Positions 35,304 to 46,100 of a stretch of DNA of 64,000 bases are shown here, in pieces; positions within the stretch are counted from its first letter, which is position 1, and each line of letters begins with the position of its first letter. Source of the stretch: Axinella damicornis (taxonomy: Eukaryota > Porifera > Demospongiae > Axinellida > Axinellidae); NCBI GenBank assembly GCA_963931865.1, contig OZ007505.1, positions 15,528,034 through 15,592,033 on the forward strand, read 5' to 3'. A program made the translations under genes and the position numbers. Below the pieces are notes generated by a model. The model was given only the letters and a program-made list of their open reading frames with translations, did no database searches and had not been told where the DNA came from.

Positions 35304-35428
35304 ATGAAGTTTAACTGTGGTTAGACGTAGTTAACATCAAAGGGCCAGCCGGGAAGTTGGCGCATGCGCATTAGAGATCATGATCCAGCGACCGCATGAG
35401 CACGCAGCGAGAAGTGATTTTGTCTGTG
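35304..35428 (+). repeat. A1 terminal repeat of the Ngaro-like element
   Basis: Direct repeat of 39926-40050 with few differences. It contains GCGCATGCGC (35360-35369), the NRF1-type palindrome, altered in A2 to ACATGCGC. As the 5' end of the element it probably holds the promoter. Confidence 0.8.
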
Positions 35429-35465
35429 CTTGAACTATTGCGACGATCTGGTGTAATCGAACGAG

Positions 35466-37282
35466 ATGGCGGAAGGGGACGACGGAACAGGGGGTTCTCC
35501 TCGTCTGGAGGACCGGGCGACCGAGGGCTGGCTGACGCCTGAGGGACTCCAGCGCATGATTACCGCCTCAGTGGCGGCAGCGCTGAGGGGCTCCCACACC
35601 CACGACCCGTCCGCTCCCGCCGGAGCCGGTGAACCCACGGGGACGTCTACGTCGGGTAAGTCACTTTACATTGTAGCTGGCAGCCGAAGGAAGGCCGGAC
35701 GGTGAGAGACCGTTAGGTCGGGCAACTCGTTGCCAGCTGAGAGTGTCCAGGCCACAGAGGCCAGCGGGGTGTCTAGGCCGTGGGAGGCCAGCTGCGTGTT
35801 CAGGCCGCGGGAGGCCAACTGTGTGTTCAGGCCATGGGGGGCCAGCTGTGTGTTCAGGCCGTGGGAGGCCAGCTGTGTGTTCAGGCCGCGGGAGGCCAGC
35901 TGTGTGTTCAGGCCGGGGGAGGCCAGTTGTGTGGGCAGGCCGGCGGAGGCCAGCTGGGTGTTCAAGGACAGCTGAGGTTCAGGCCACGGGTGGTCAGCTG
36001 TGTGCCGAGGCCATGGGAGGCCAGAGAGGTGTTATGGCCGAGGGGGGCCACCAGCGTGACGTCAGGTCAGAGGAGGCCGTTTGTGTGTGGTTAGGCAGCG
36101 GGTTGTGTGCCAGTGATGTGGCAGGTCGCAAGAGGCCAGTGCTTGAGGGGGAGTGGTTACAGTAGGCCAGGGAACGTACAGAAGGGGCTCCCACAGTGTT
36201 TGACCAACACTGTTTTTTCCCCTCAGAGGTGGGGCTGGGTGTGTTGCCCTCAGTGGAGAGACTGGCAGGCCTTGGCTTACCCGTGGCTGATGCCGGGGGA
36301 GAGACTGCAGTGGTTGGAGAGACGATGGCAGTAATGACTGAGGACCCCTCTGGTGGGAGGTCCGCGGAGGATGTGTCCCAAGAAGGGGGGGGGGAGAGGC
36401 TGTGAAAAGGGCCAAGACCTCGTCAGCCACAACTCCATTTCTCCTTAGCGAGTGTCTCGCGCCAGTGCCTGCGAAGCTGGTTGACAAAATTGTCAGGGGG
36501 GATTACGTCGACATGGCGGAGTTGCTCCGGGACAATAAATTATTGAGGCGGAGAGGAGGCGGGCGGGGGACACCCCGTCCTCCAGCTCATACTCCAAGCA
36601 CTCACACAGGCGGGAGGTGCCCGATTTTCTATCGTGGATCCAGTGCTTTGGGGTATATGCCAGCATCGTGGCCAGTCATAAGCCAGAGAGGTTTCGCCAG
36701 TTAATGGCATACCAGACCATTATGATCCGTGAGGCCCGTCGGTATGGGGGCGACGGATGGCAGGGCTACGACACGATGTTTAGACAGCTGGCGGCCACAG
36801 TACCCGGTACTGACTGGGGCCAACTGAACTCAGCTCTGTACACAGTTACATTTATGGCCCAACAGAATGGCAAAGGAAAGACCTGCCAGTACTGTTTAGA
36901 GACAGATCACCAGAGCGCAGACTGTGCGTTGGCCCCCAAGAAGCCGGCAGGGCAGACTATGGGGCAAGGAGGACTGGGTCTCCCGACAGGGGCAGGAGCT
37001 GAGTCCCGCAAGCAAGGGAGCTTCGGTGGAGGATGGTCATCGGGCGGGACGGGCTCAGAACTTCGCAGGTCGGGGTTCACTAGGTTCGGGCGTGGTGGTC
37101 GTCGGGGTGCCTATCAAGGGGCACAGCCAACAGCCAAGAGGGCCTGGAACGCGTGGAACGAAGGAGTTTGTGAGTTCCGCAAGCAGTGTCGCTACCGCCA
37201 CATCTGTGTGAAATGCGAGGGAGACCACCCAGCAGTGGCCTGCAAGGCGGTGATCACCCGGCCCCCAAGCAAACCGGAGTGA
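35466..37282 (+). pseudogene. Gag-like ORF of the Ngaro element, probably spliced, frameshifted
   Basis: Opens MAEGDDGTGGSPRLEDRATE from an ATG embedded in an ATGGCGG (YY1-like) context. A consensus donor (GTAAGT at 35656) and a TTTTTTCCCCTCAG acceptor (36226) join in phase to EVGLGVLPSVERLAGLG. The frame then breaks at a G9-10 run near 36390 (to ECLAPVPAKLVDKIVRGDY) and again near 36600 (to VPDFLSWIQCFGVYA). The C-terminal part has a CCHC zinc knuckle (C-QY-C-LETD-H-QSAD-C) and a second Cys/His cluster (CEFRKQCRYRHICVKC), typical of DIRS/Ngaro Gag. The homopolymer break could be a sequencing error. Confidence 0.7.
35656..36226 (+). other. Putative intron of the gag ORF, filled by a 27-bp minisatellite
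   Basis: GTAAGT..TTTTTTCCCCTCAG. From about 35748 to 36060 it holds about ten variant copies of AGGCCGTGGGAGGCCAGCTG + TGTGTTC, which generates spurious repetitive open frames on both strands. Confidence 0.6.
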
Positions 37283-37455
37283 GCCGCAACTTGGACAAGG
37301 TGGCAATTGGTGCCAGGACACAACAGTTGTGTTATCGTTGCCTTTGAGGGGTATACGTGTATACTATTATGATGTTGATGAACCAACTACGTAATTTATG
37401 GTGGGCTTTAATCAGGGGCGGCTGGACCCCTACTGTATTATAGAAAATTTCTGCT

Positions 37456-38484
37456 TATGCAGATCCAGTTGACGCAGTGTTGCCCTTTGGTCTTAGATCG
37501 GCCCCCAAAATCTTTAACTCCCTTGCTGATGCACTGGCGTGGATACTACAGCAGAAGGGAGTGTGTGCTCTGCTTCATTATTTGGATGATTTTTTGCTAA
37601 TTGGGAAGCCACACTCAGATGAGTGTGCAGTGTCTCTGGAGCTGACCGAAGCAGTGTGCCGGCTGTTGGGAGTACCATTGGCGATGCTCAAGCGGGAGGG
37701 TCCCTCATGCCTCCTGGTGTTTCTAGGAATCTTGATTGATACCATGGCAATGGAGCTGCGGCTACCGCCGGAACGTCTGGAGCGGCTAGTAAGAACAATT
37801 TGCCAATGGTGACGAAAGAAGTCCTGTACAAAACGGGATCTGCTGTCACTAATTGGGCTCCTCCAACATGCCTGTCGAGTGGTAAAACCGGGCCGATCAT
37901 TTCTACGTCGGATGATTGATTTGTCGACAACAGTGAGGGAGTTGCATCATTTTGTTCGTCTCAACAAGGGCTTCCAGTCTGATCTGGAGTGGTGGGCAAT
38001 GTTTCTTTCAGACTGGAATGGGGTAAGCCTGTTGTCAACAGTGGTTCGCAAGCCTCCAGATGTGATTGTAACATCTGACGCCTCAGGCAAGTGGGGCTGT
38101 GGCGCATTTGCGTCTACTGGGGAGTGGTTCCAGTGCGTGTGGCCAGAGGATTGGAAGGAGGTTCATATCACAGTCAAGGAGTTGATGCCCATCGTCATCG
38201 CAGCAACCCTCTGGGGGGACCGCTGGCGTGGGAAAACGATCCAGTGCAGGACAGATAATGCTGCAGTAGTGGCCATCGTTAACTCAGGCCGCAGCAAGAA
38301 CAGTAGCCTGGCAATGCATTTGATTAGAACTCTGTTTTTTGTAATGGCCAGGTTTGACATCGCAATTGTTGCTGTGCACTTGCCTGGGAGGGAGAATGAG
38401 GCGGCGGATGCCCTATCACGTGACCGCCTCCCTCTCTTCTTTGCCCAGGTTCCCAATGCCTCAGAGGCCCCGCCCCGTCCATAG
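37456..38484 (+). pseudogene. Reverse transcriptase / RNase H of the Ngaro element, truncated
   Basis: Reads DAVLPFGLRSAPKIFNSLAD, then the catalytic YLDD (HYLDDFLLIG), the primer grip region FLGILIDT, and an RNase H domain (VIVTSDASGKWGCGAF, VKELMPI, RTDNAAVVAIVNSG, GRENEAADALSRD) with its D-E-D-D residues visible. An in-frame TGA at 37810-37812 interrupts it after TICQW. The fingers region that should precede LPFGLRSAP is missing: only about 170 non-coding bases separate it from gag, so RT motifs upstream have been deleted. Confidence 0.8.
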
Positions 38485-39507
38485 TGCCACAGGAGGTACT
38501 CGAGCTGCTGATCCTCCGCCGTCCAGACTGGACCTCCAGGGACTGGAGGAATCTGTACGCTTCTATTTTTCGAAAGGGCTTGCCAGCTCAACACAACGCA
38601 CATGCAAGTCAGGGAAGTCCCGGTATTTGAAGTTTTGTACAAAGGCTTCAGTCATCCCGCTGCCAGTATGTGAGAAACATCTGTGTTCATTTGTGGCGTA
38701 CTTGGCCAAAGAGGGCTTGAAATTCCGTACCATTAAAGTTTACTTGTCAGCTGTTCGACATATGCAAATTGAGGCTGCGATGCCGGATCCTTTTAAAGGG
38801 TCACCGATGGCCAGGCTAGAGTATGTGACGAGGGGTATTAAAAAGCATGAGGCCGAAATGAAAGTGGGGCAGCGGCCACGACTTCCAATTACTCCACCCC
38901 TTCTCCTGAAGATGAGGACAGTTTGGGAGCCAACGCCGGGCAACAGCCACAACACGAAGATGCTGTGGGCGGCATCATGCCTGTGCTTTTTCGCCTTTAT
39001 GCGAGCTAGGGAACTAACGGTACCCGCGGAAGGGGCGTACGATCCGTCGGTCCATCTGAGTGTTGGGGACGTAGCGGTGGACGACACGAAGCGACCGACG
39101 TTAGTGCGGGTCACCGTGAAACAGTCCAAGACGGATCCCTTCCGCAGAGGGGTCGACCTATTTGTCGGTCGTACGCGGTCGCTACTCTGCCCAGTAGCAG
39201 CCGTCTTGGACTTCCTTTGCGTTCGGGGGACCTGCCCAGGTGCTTTGTTCGTTTGGGCGGATGGCCGTCCCTTGACGCGGTCCCGGTTCGCGGTGGAGGT
39301 CCGGAGCGCTCTTTCTCAGGCGGGCGTCGATCAGTCGCAGTATTGCACTCACAGCTTTATATTGGCGCGGCTACAACGGCGGCGGCAAAAGGCATTGAGG
39401 ATTCAATCATCAAAACCTTGGGCAGATGGGAGAGTTCGGCATACCTGCAGTACGTGCGCATCCCCAGGAGCCAGTTGACGGGTGTGGCATCTCGCCTTAC
39501 CCAATGA
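38354..39507 (+). pseudogene. Tyrosine recombinase of the Ngaro element, frameshifted at HxxR
   Basis: An N-terminal SAM-like core-binding region (STQRTCKSGKSRYLKFC) is followed by the catalytic domain: first Arg in FMRARELTVP, Lys/beta region VRVTVKQSKTDPFRRG, and CTHSF for the HxxR box. At 39358-39361 the frame changes, and the expected Arg after HSF is lost. The continuation (IGAATTAAAKGIEDSIIKTL, then GRWESSAYLQYV with the nucleophilic Tyr) is in another frame, ending 39507. The protein substitutes for an integrase and would join a circular cDNA. Here it is inactivated. The start overlaps the RNase H end, as is usual in these elements. Confidence 0.8.
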
Positions 39508-39716
39508 CTGCAGACTTGATACTGTTAGCCTGTAGAGTCACTAGAGTGTTCATGGATGCGTGGTGTTTCATGAGTATTGTTCCTATTCAATGTGTGGGTG
39601 TTAGTTTTCTTCTGGGTTGCTGATAAGCCGGGTAGCGTCGGAGGGCCGTTGTGTGGCAGGGGCCTCCCCCTCTTTAAAAATTTTAATGGGGCTCTTTTGG
39701 CGGGAGGATTCTCTTT

Positions 39717-39927
39717 GGGCCAGGAACGGAGGTCCACCTCCGTCAAGCTCCGCCCATTCGCCCTGCCCACTTTGTGGGTGGGGGTAGGGGCGGGGCATCC
39801 TGCCACACTTCCGCCACATATGTAACCAGGGAGGCTCCTTTGGACCTCTCTGTTGCCAGAACAGCAGTTGGTCCGAGAGCGTAGTGGGTCAAGGTAGGTC
39901 ATTGGGTGGGCCGGAAAGATGTTAAAT
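39717..39927 (+). repeat. B1 repeat of the Ngaro-like element
   Basis: 211 bp from GGGCCAGGAACGGAGGTCCA to CCGGAAAGATGTTAAAT, essentially identical to B2 at 40189-40399. A2 follows immediately. Confidence 0.85.
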
Positions 39928-40399
39928 GAAGTTTAACTGTGGTTAGACGTAGTTAACATCAAAGGGCCAGCCGGGAAGTTTGCACATGCGCATTAGAGAT
40001 CATGATCCAGCGACCGCATGAGCACGCAGCAAGAAGTGATTTTGTCTGTGCTTCCCACCACTTCCCCACCCCCTTTTTTTTGTTGGTGTTTGTTTGGAAT
40101 TGGGCGTTTGTGGTTGATGATGAGGGGGTTCCTTTTCTTTTCTTTTTTCTCCCTCCGTCGGGGATCTCGGTCCCAGACGTGAATGTGTGGGCCAGGAACG
40201 GAGGTCCACCTCCGTCAAGCTCCGCCCATTCGCCCTGCCCACTTTGTGGGTGGGGGTAGGGGCGGGGCATCCTGCCACACTTCCGCCACATATGTAACCA
40301 GGGAGGCTCCTTTGGACCTCTCTGTTGCCAGAACAGCAGTTGGTCCGAGAGCGTAGTGGGTCAAGGTAGGTCATTGGGTGGGCCGGAAAGATGTTAAAT
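39926..40399 (+). repeat. A2-B2 terminal repeats of the Ngaro-like element
   Basis: A2 repeats A1 for about 125 bp, then continues with a T-rich stretch unique in this window (40050-40188). B2 is the second copy of the 211-bp B repeat and closes the element at ..GATGTTAAAT. Confidence 0.85.
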
Positions 40400-41526
40400 T
40401 TAGTCTACCAATGTAGCTAGTACCTATATATAGCACCTGGAGTGTAGTAGACTAAGGATGAAACGATGAGATGTCTCTAGCCAGCTTGCAGGACTCTGAT
40501 CTACCACTACTGAACTCCTATATATGGTAGCTAGTTGTCACAATTTAAACTTCCACAGTACAAGCGTTACAAGTACCATCTGTGGTAGCTAGCTGGTACC
40601 CTTAGCTATACAGCAGAAGCCATATACAGTGCAACAGATCAAGAGAGCAAAACTTTTGAAATGTCTCAGATTTTACAATAAAGCCATCCTGTCATGTTAA
40701 AATGATGTTTATCACTGTTAGCTGAATGAACACTGCTTGCACAAGAGGTTCCATGCAGGTCAGTCTCTGTATAGCTACCTGCCATATTTAACTACCTATC
40801 CACAACTGGTACTGTATATATACTGTGGAAGTTTGAGGTGGGTTGTACCTGTGCGGTGTAAACCCATGTACCTACCTACCTGTGACAGTTGCTGTGACAG
40901 TTGTACTGTATGGGTGTATAGCTATAGCAGCTGTTTCAGAGTCTTTAGCTACAATTACTATTTTGTCAGTGTAAAGATCTGCTTACCCTGTTTGTCAAAC
41001 ACACCATGCATTCGCAACAAACATTTCCTGACTTACTGACAGCCCGATCCTAGCTGCCGACTACGCCAGTGTAAAGATCTGCTTATAGCTACCCTGTTCG
41101 TCAAACACACCATGCATTCGCAACATTCCATATAAATCACACGCATGCCCAGACTACACAAAAAGGATGACTTTATATATATATATTATATATATATATA
41201 CATACCTACAAACGCTAGCTCAATATCAGACTGCCATGGGGTGGGTGCTTGTGGGGTGGGAGCATGGGGGCAGGGCTGGGGTGTGTGCATGGGAGTGTGT
41301 GCATGCTATGCAGAGTTATGTTCTTTTAAATGCACTGCCTGAATACCAACAAGCACGTTTGCATGGAAGTTGGTTCTAGCAGAATCTTCTATGCCGGTAG
41401 GGTGTAGCTACTAGGTGAAAAATCTGGAACTCGGATTGCGGATTGGGTCTGGGACTGGGAGCCACGGAGTGAAAAGGTCAAAGTTCGCTAATAGTAATAG
41501 TTCTTTATTCCTGTCTCTGGGTGGCT
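40400..41526. other. Intergenic / exportin-5 5' flank
   Basis: No gene seen. It contains a TA-rich microsatellite (41173-41202) and a 56-base direct repeat (GTGTAAAGATCTGCTTA..CATGCATTCGCAAC at about 40970 and 41071). A short upstream frame at 41415 overlaps exon 1 in another phase. Confidence 0.5.
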
Positions 41527-43156
41527 ATGGAGTCGCAGAATGCTATTGCTTCCTTGTGCCAGGAGCTGGTGGCGTGCGTCACAAAGATCCTGGACCCACT
41601 GTCTGCCCAGGCGGAGAGAGCAGTCTGCAACCAGGTAACCGAAGCTGTTCCAATTAATGAACAGCTCAACTAGATCACTGTGCTAAGGCAAGTCAAGTCA
41701 TTGCCTGCATTGGCAAATACAGTATTCATGTTTACTGGTTCAATAGTCTTGCGATGCCCTATTCAAGGCATGTAACCGCAAGGGTCTGATCTGTATACCG
41801 GGAAATTTGGCAATGTTTTAATTTGGCGATTCGTAAGTTATTAGACCGTCAAATAAAATATGGTATTAAACGGCTGGCCAGTCGTGCGTGGCACGGCACG
41901 ATCACCTTGAATTTTAAGGCACATCATCCTAATAATCAAGGGGGAAAGTACATGTTCTTGGACTGCCAGTGGAAGTAGGGTGCTTCTCCACAGACCTTTC
42001 CCAAAGGTTTGAAGGTATAGAAGCATACAGGCTGTTGAAACTTTCAGGGAACATGGCCAACGATTGTAGCCTCATGCATCACTGCCACAACATACACATG
42101 CTGGGCAATGCTGACCTTCAATACAGACTAGCTGGATGCCAATTGTGGGTCTAGGCTCCAGATACCTCTGAAAACAGACAGCCAAGTACGCTGCTTTCCT
42201 TTCGTATGTCTCGAGCTGTCCTGGGGCTTCGTGATCTCGTGGAGTAGTATCACTTGCTGCAAGCATAGTTACGTCATCTTTATCCCGAATGCAAAGTTTC
42301 TAGCCATTTCACCAGATTTAATGGCTGCCAAAATTTCCGGGTACAGTACATCAGATTTTGTATTTACTGCAGGAATACCAATCAGATTGTAGAATGGCTA
42401 ATTAGCATCAATTAAGAACTACCAACGTCTGGTGCACGGGTCACAGCTTGCGTACTCGTCTCAATGTTTAATGTATCTTACGTAAAGTGTTACAATGCAG
42501 AACTTGGTTGTAGCTATAGCCAAATTGACGATCGGCATCACCAACAAAACTGCATGCAGTACTAGCAGATGTAGCCTGCACTAGGGTCCACATGATAATA
42601 ATGAAGGTTGTGCATGTTGTAAACTACATGTATACAGTAAGCTGAAACCAGTACTGCTTCACTGATTACACTTTTGGCTTCATTGGGAGGGGTGACAGCT
42701 CATTGAATATGAATGACAACCCAACTCTTGAACGTTGGCTATTGATGACCTGGGGTCCCAGGACTTAATTGCCACTGTGATTGCCACTATGATTGTATGA
42801 GTTTACAGCCATGACCTAGCCTAAGGGTCCCAGGGTTTGCCACTATACATAGGAGCTGGAAGTCCACCGTGACCCAATGATTTCTATATATGGTTTCTGC
42901 TAGAAACGTGTATTCTAATTGGAGGGACACACAGGTTGCCGTTTGGTGTAACAGTAGATCTTGGATAGAAACTGATTGGAGAATTAACCTTGTATCTAAG
43001 TCAGGGTTTATTTCAGAAAATGTCACAAGGCGGTGGCAAAACAAAACAGAACGTTTGGGGGGGGGGGGGGGGGGGGGGGTGATTGAATAGTGCACAACAG
43101 TGCACCATTTAGGGGGGTCTGGGTTTGAAATCGCAAAGGGGGGGCAAAACACTTTC

Positions 43157-43191
<35 letters not shown>

Positions 43192-46100
43192 TTTAGCGAG
43201 CAATGCTAACCCCCCCTACCAGTACCTGTGGGAAGAAAAGGTTTGACCTACAGCATGTACAGGTAGCGTCCTTTCCAGGCTGTTTTTGAAGGAGAAGTTA
43301 TCGACTCAGACATTAGCAGCAGCCTTGCTGCCTATCGAATTGTAGTGACAGCTGTATGTACTTGAACTGGTGACTGACTTTGTCCCCAGAGAGTTGAGGA
43401 TTTCAAGGAGCAGAGTCCGCACTGCCTGCAGTGTGGGTTTCAGCTGGCACTAGAGCAAGACTCGGTGGTGAGGCACCTTGGACTGCAGCTGATTGAGCAC
43501 TTTGTCAAGTAAGGGTCTAGTAGTATCCTAGCTTTCCTCTGGGACTCACACCCCAACCAATCACAGAGGAATTGCCTGAGAGTTGAAGCTGGAATTTGTT
43601 TGTGATCCCATTGTTCAAGAGCGGGTTAAATGCAAAATTAATCATGTGACACCCCTTCATGTAGTACTGTATTGCCACAATATTCATCGCAGCTCACTTA
43701 TAAGTGCATGTATTTGCTGTTAGGCACAGGTTTGATAAACTCTCGTCCCAGCTGTAAGTGCTGAAGCCTTCTTCCAGAATAAACTCTGCCATTTTCAATC
43801 CTACGGTGTGGAAAAAAAGCTATAATTCTGAATGAAGCACACTTCCTATTCGAGGAATGTCTTGCCTGTTTCCTTCGTGTTGAGATATATAGGTGCATGT
43901 GCTTAATAACGTGCGAGTATGGTATTGTGTTTCCAAGATACCAATGCATTTAATCCAATTTCAGCCCGTGAATCAAGATTGGAAACATGAATTCCCCCGG
44001 TATCCACTACTGCTCCTAGAGGTCCTTTAATTCTTCTTGTTTGAATTCGGGCTGTAGGAGAGATCATAATTATGGCCTGTCAGTGGTATTGTTTTGGTCA
44101 ATTTGACTACAGCTAAAATGTATTTTAGGAAGACAATACGTACATGACTACGTATATTGCAAGTGCATCATCAGGAAAATGAAATGCAGGTAGTCGGTGG
44201 AGACCAGGCGTTACTGCATGCTCGCATTTGTTTGCCTGATGGTACATGTACCTGTCAGTTTTACTCATAGCGGAATAGTAGTTCAGTCTCGGCCACTGGA
44301 TTCCAGGCATTTGTCATTAATTGCCATTTAAGCACCGCCCAGTTTTTTGTCTCTTGCAGTATGGAAAAGTGGGAGAGGGCCTGGTATCTTTCCTCATGTG
44401 AGCATGATGTAATCGAGAAATGGCAAATATTTTCAGAATGAAAAAGCAAATTAAGTTTCGCGTATTGTTCAACCATTACATGTTCAATGCTTGGTGTGTA
44501 TGACAGTCGCCCCCCGCTAGCTAGATATGTGTAGTAAGTTGCCTGGTACCTTAAGTTCTTCTTGCTGTTCTGAGTCCCAGTACACCCACGTTCAATCAAA
44601 CTGGTATACCATTGGTTCTATCCTGATGTCACTCACATGAAGAAAGACACCAGGCCCTCTCCCGCTTTTCCGTACTGCAAGCGTGGAAAAGCTGGGCAGC
44701 GCCTGGGAATGAGGTTGTGGTTTACATACTTCATGGTGAATCTGAATCATGTGGTCATTGGATATGTTCTGCAGGTATAGGTGGAATTCTCTCCAGAAAA
44801 TTGAACGGAAGGAGTTCAATTTGCAGCTGCTCCAGTATATATCTGATGTACGTATGTATTAATATGACTTGGCTAGCACTGTAGTCTCCCATTAATATGC
44901 CCCACCATTTTGCACACTCCTTTGAGTCTAAAGTAGGGAGGGGGCATTTATTCGAAAATTCGATTCGTTTCGATTATACGCCCCCGCCCCCACAGACATG
45001 AGGACTTGATGAGATCGAAATTTGCTGTAGCTATCTGGACGAACAGCAGCAACGTTGGTCCTGTACTACAAGGCATTTCCCAAGTCAGCTGGCACTATAC
45101 CAACCCAAGATTGGCAGCGAGATAACTTGCATCATCAGTGCTAGTGGCGACTGGAGGTGAAGACTGGGTAGTTCCAACGTGTGTCTATATCTTTGGGAGG
45201 AAACGTATAATGTAATTACATATCTTCGCTAACCTAAAAGCTTCGGGATACTCATGCGCGCTCCGTGCGAAATGTTTTGGAAATGTTTCTCTAACCAAAA
45301 ATCTCTAGTACAAAGAGCGTGAGCAACTTGATTCTGGTGGTGGAGGTGCGCTATCACAAGGTGCAGGGCTATACAGAAGCTTTTACGGATACGCTGTATA
45401 GCCGTGCAAAAGCGAGCAGTTCAGTTCACCAAAAAGTCGTATTTACCGCTTTTCTCGAGCGAGACAGCAGATAAATTTGCCAAGGATTATGCTATCAAAA
45501 AGAGCTTCTGTCATGCCCTGCACCTTGTGACAGCGCACCTTGTGACAGCGCACCTCCACCACCAGAATCAAATTGCTCACGCTCTTCGTACTAGAGATTT
45601 TTGGTTAGAGAAATTAAGTATACATTTCCCAATACATTTCGCACGGCGCGCGCACGAGTATCCCGTAACCTTACACTTCAAGCTGACTTTGTAAATTACG
45701 TAAACTAACAGAACAACTCATGGATTACTGTACGAACGTTTTATACATTATGATCTTTGTCCTAACGCGATTCTCTCTTTCTCTCCACCTCTGCCTGTGT
45801 GTGTGTGTGTGTTCATGTGTGTCTGTGTGTTCATGTGTGTGTGTCTACAGAGTGTTCTCCCCAGTGACCGTGAAGCAAGCTATGTGAAGGAGAGCCTGGC
45901 TAGAATCACTGTCGAGATGGCCAAAAGGATGTGGCCTCAGCACTGGCCGAGCTTGTTCTCCGACATGAACACACTTACTCAATGTGGGGTATGTAGAGAA
46001 TGCACTTAGCCAATCTAAGGTACCGTAGGCGCTCTAATTATGCGTCCTTTCTAATTTTGCGTCAAAATTTCTCAAACCAATAATTTCCAATAATGTGTCG

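Larger units (their letters stand above)
35304..40399 (+). mobile_element. Ngaro/DIRS-type retrotransposon with split direct repeats, decayed
   Basis: The order is A1 (35304-about 35428), gag, RT/RNase H, tyrosine recombinase, B1 (39717-39927), A2 (39926-about 40050, followed by unique sequence), B2 (40189-40399). A1/A2 share ATGAAGTTTAACTGTGGTTA and about 120 further bases. B1/B2 are near-identical over 211 bp. This A1-ORFs-B1-A2-B2 layout is the split direct repeat structure of Ngaro-like tyrosine-recombinase retrotransposons. All three ORFs carry lesions (see the individual entries), so the copy is not autonomous. Confidence 0.85.

Noticed and set aside
35666..36194. Repetitive Ala/Gly/Arg-rich proteins in several frames on both strands
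   Set aside because: Translations of the 27-bp minisatellite within the putative gag intron; open in many frames because the unit length is a multiple of three.
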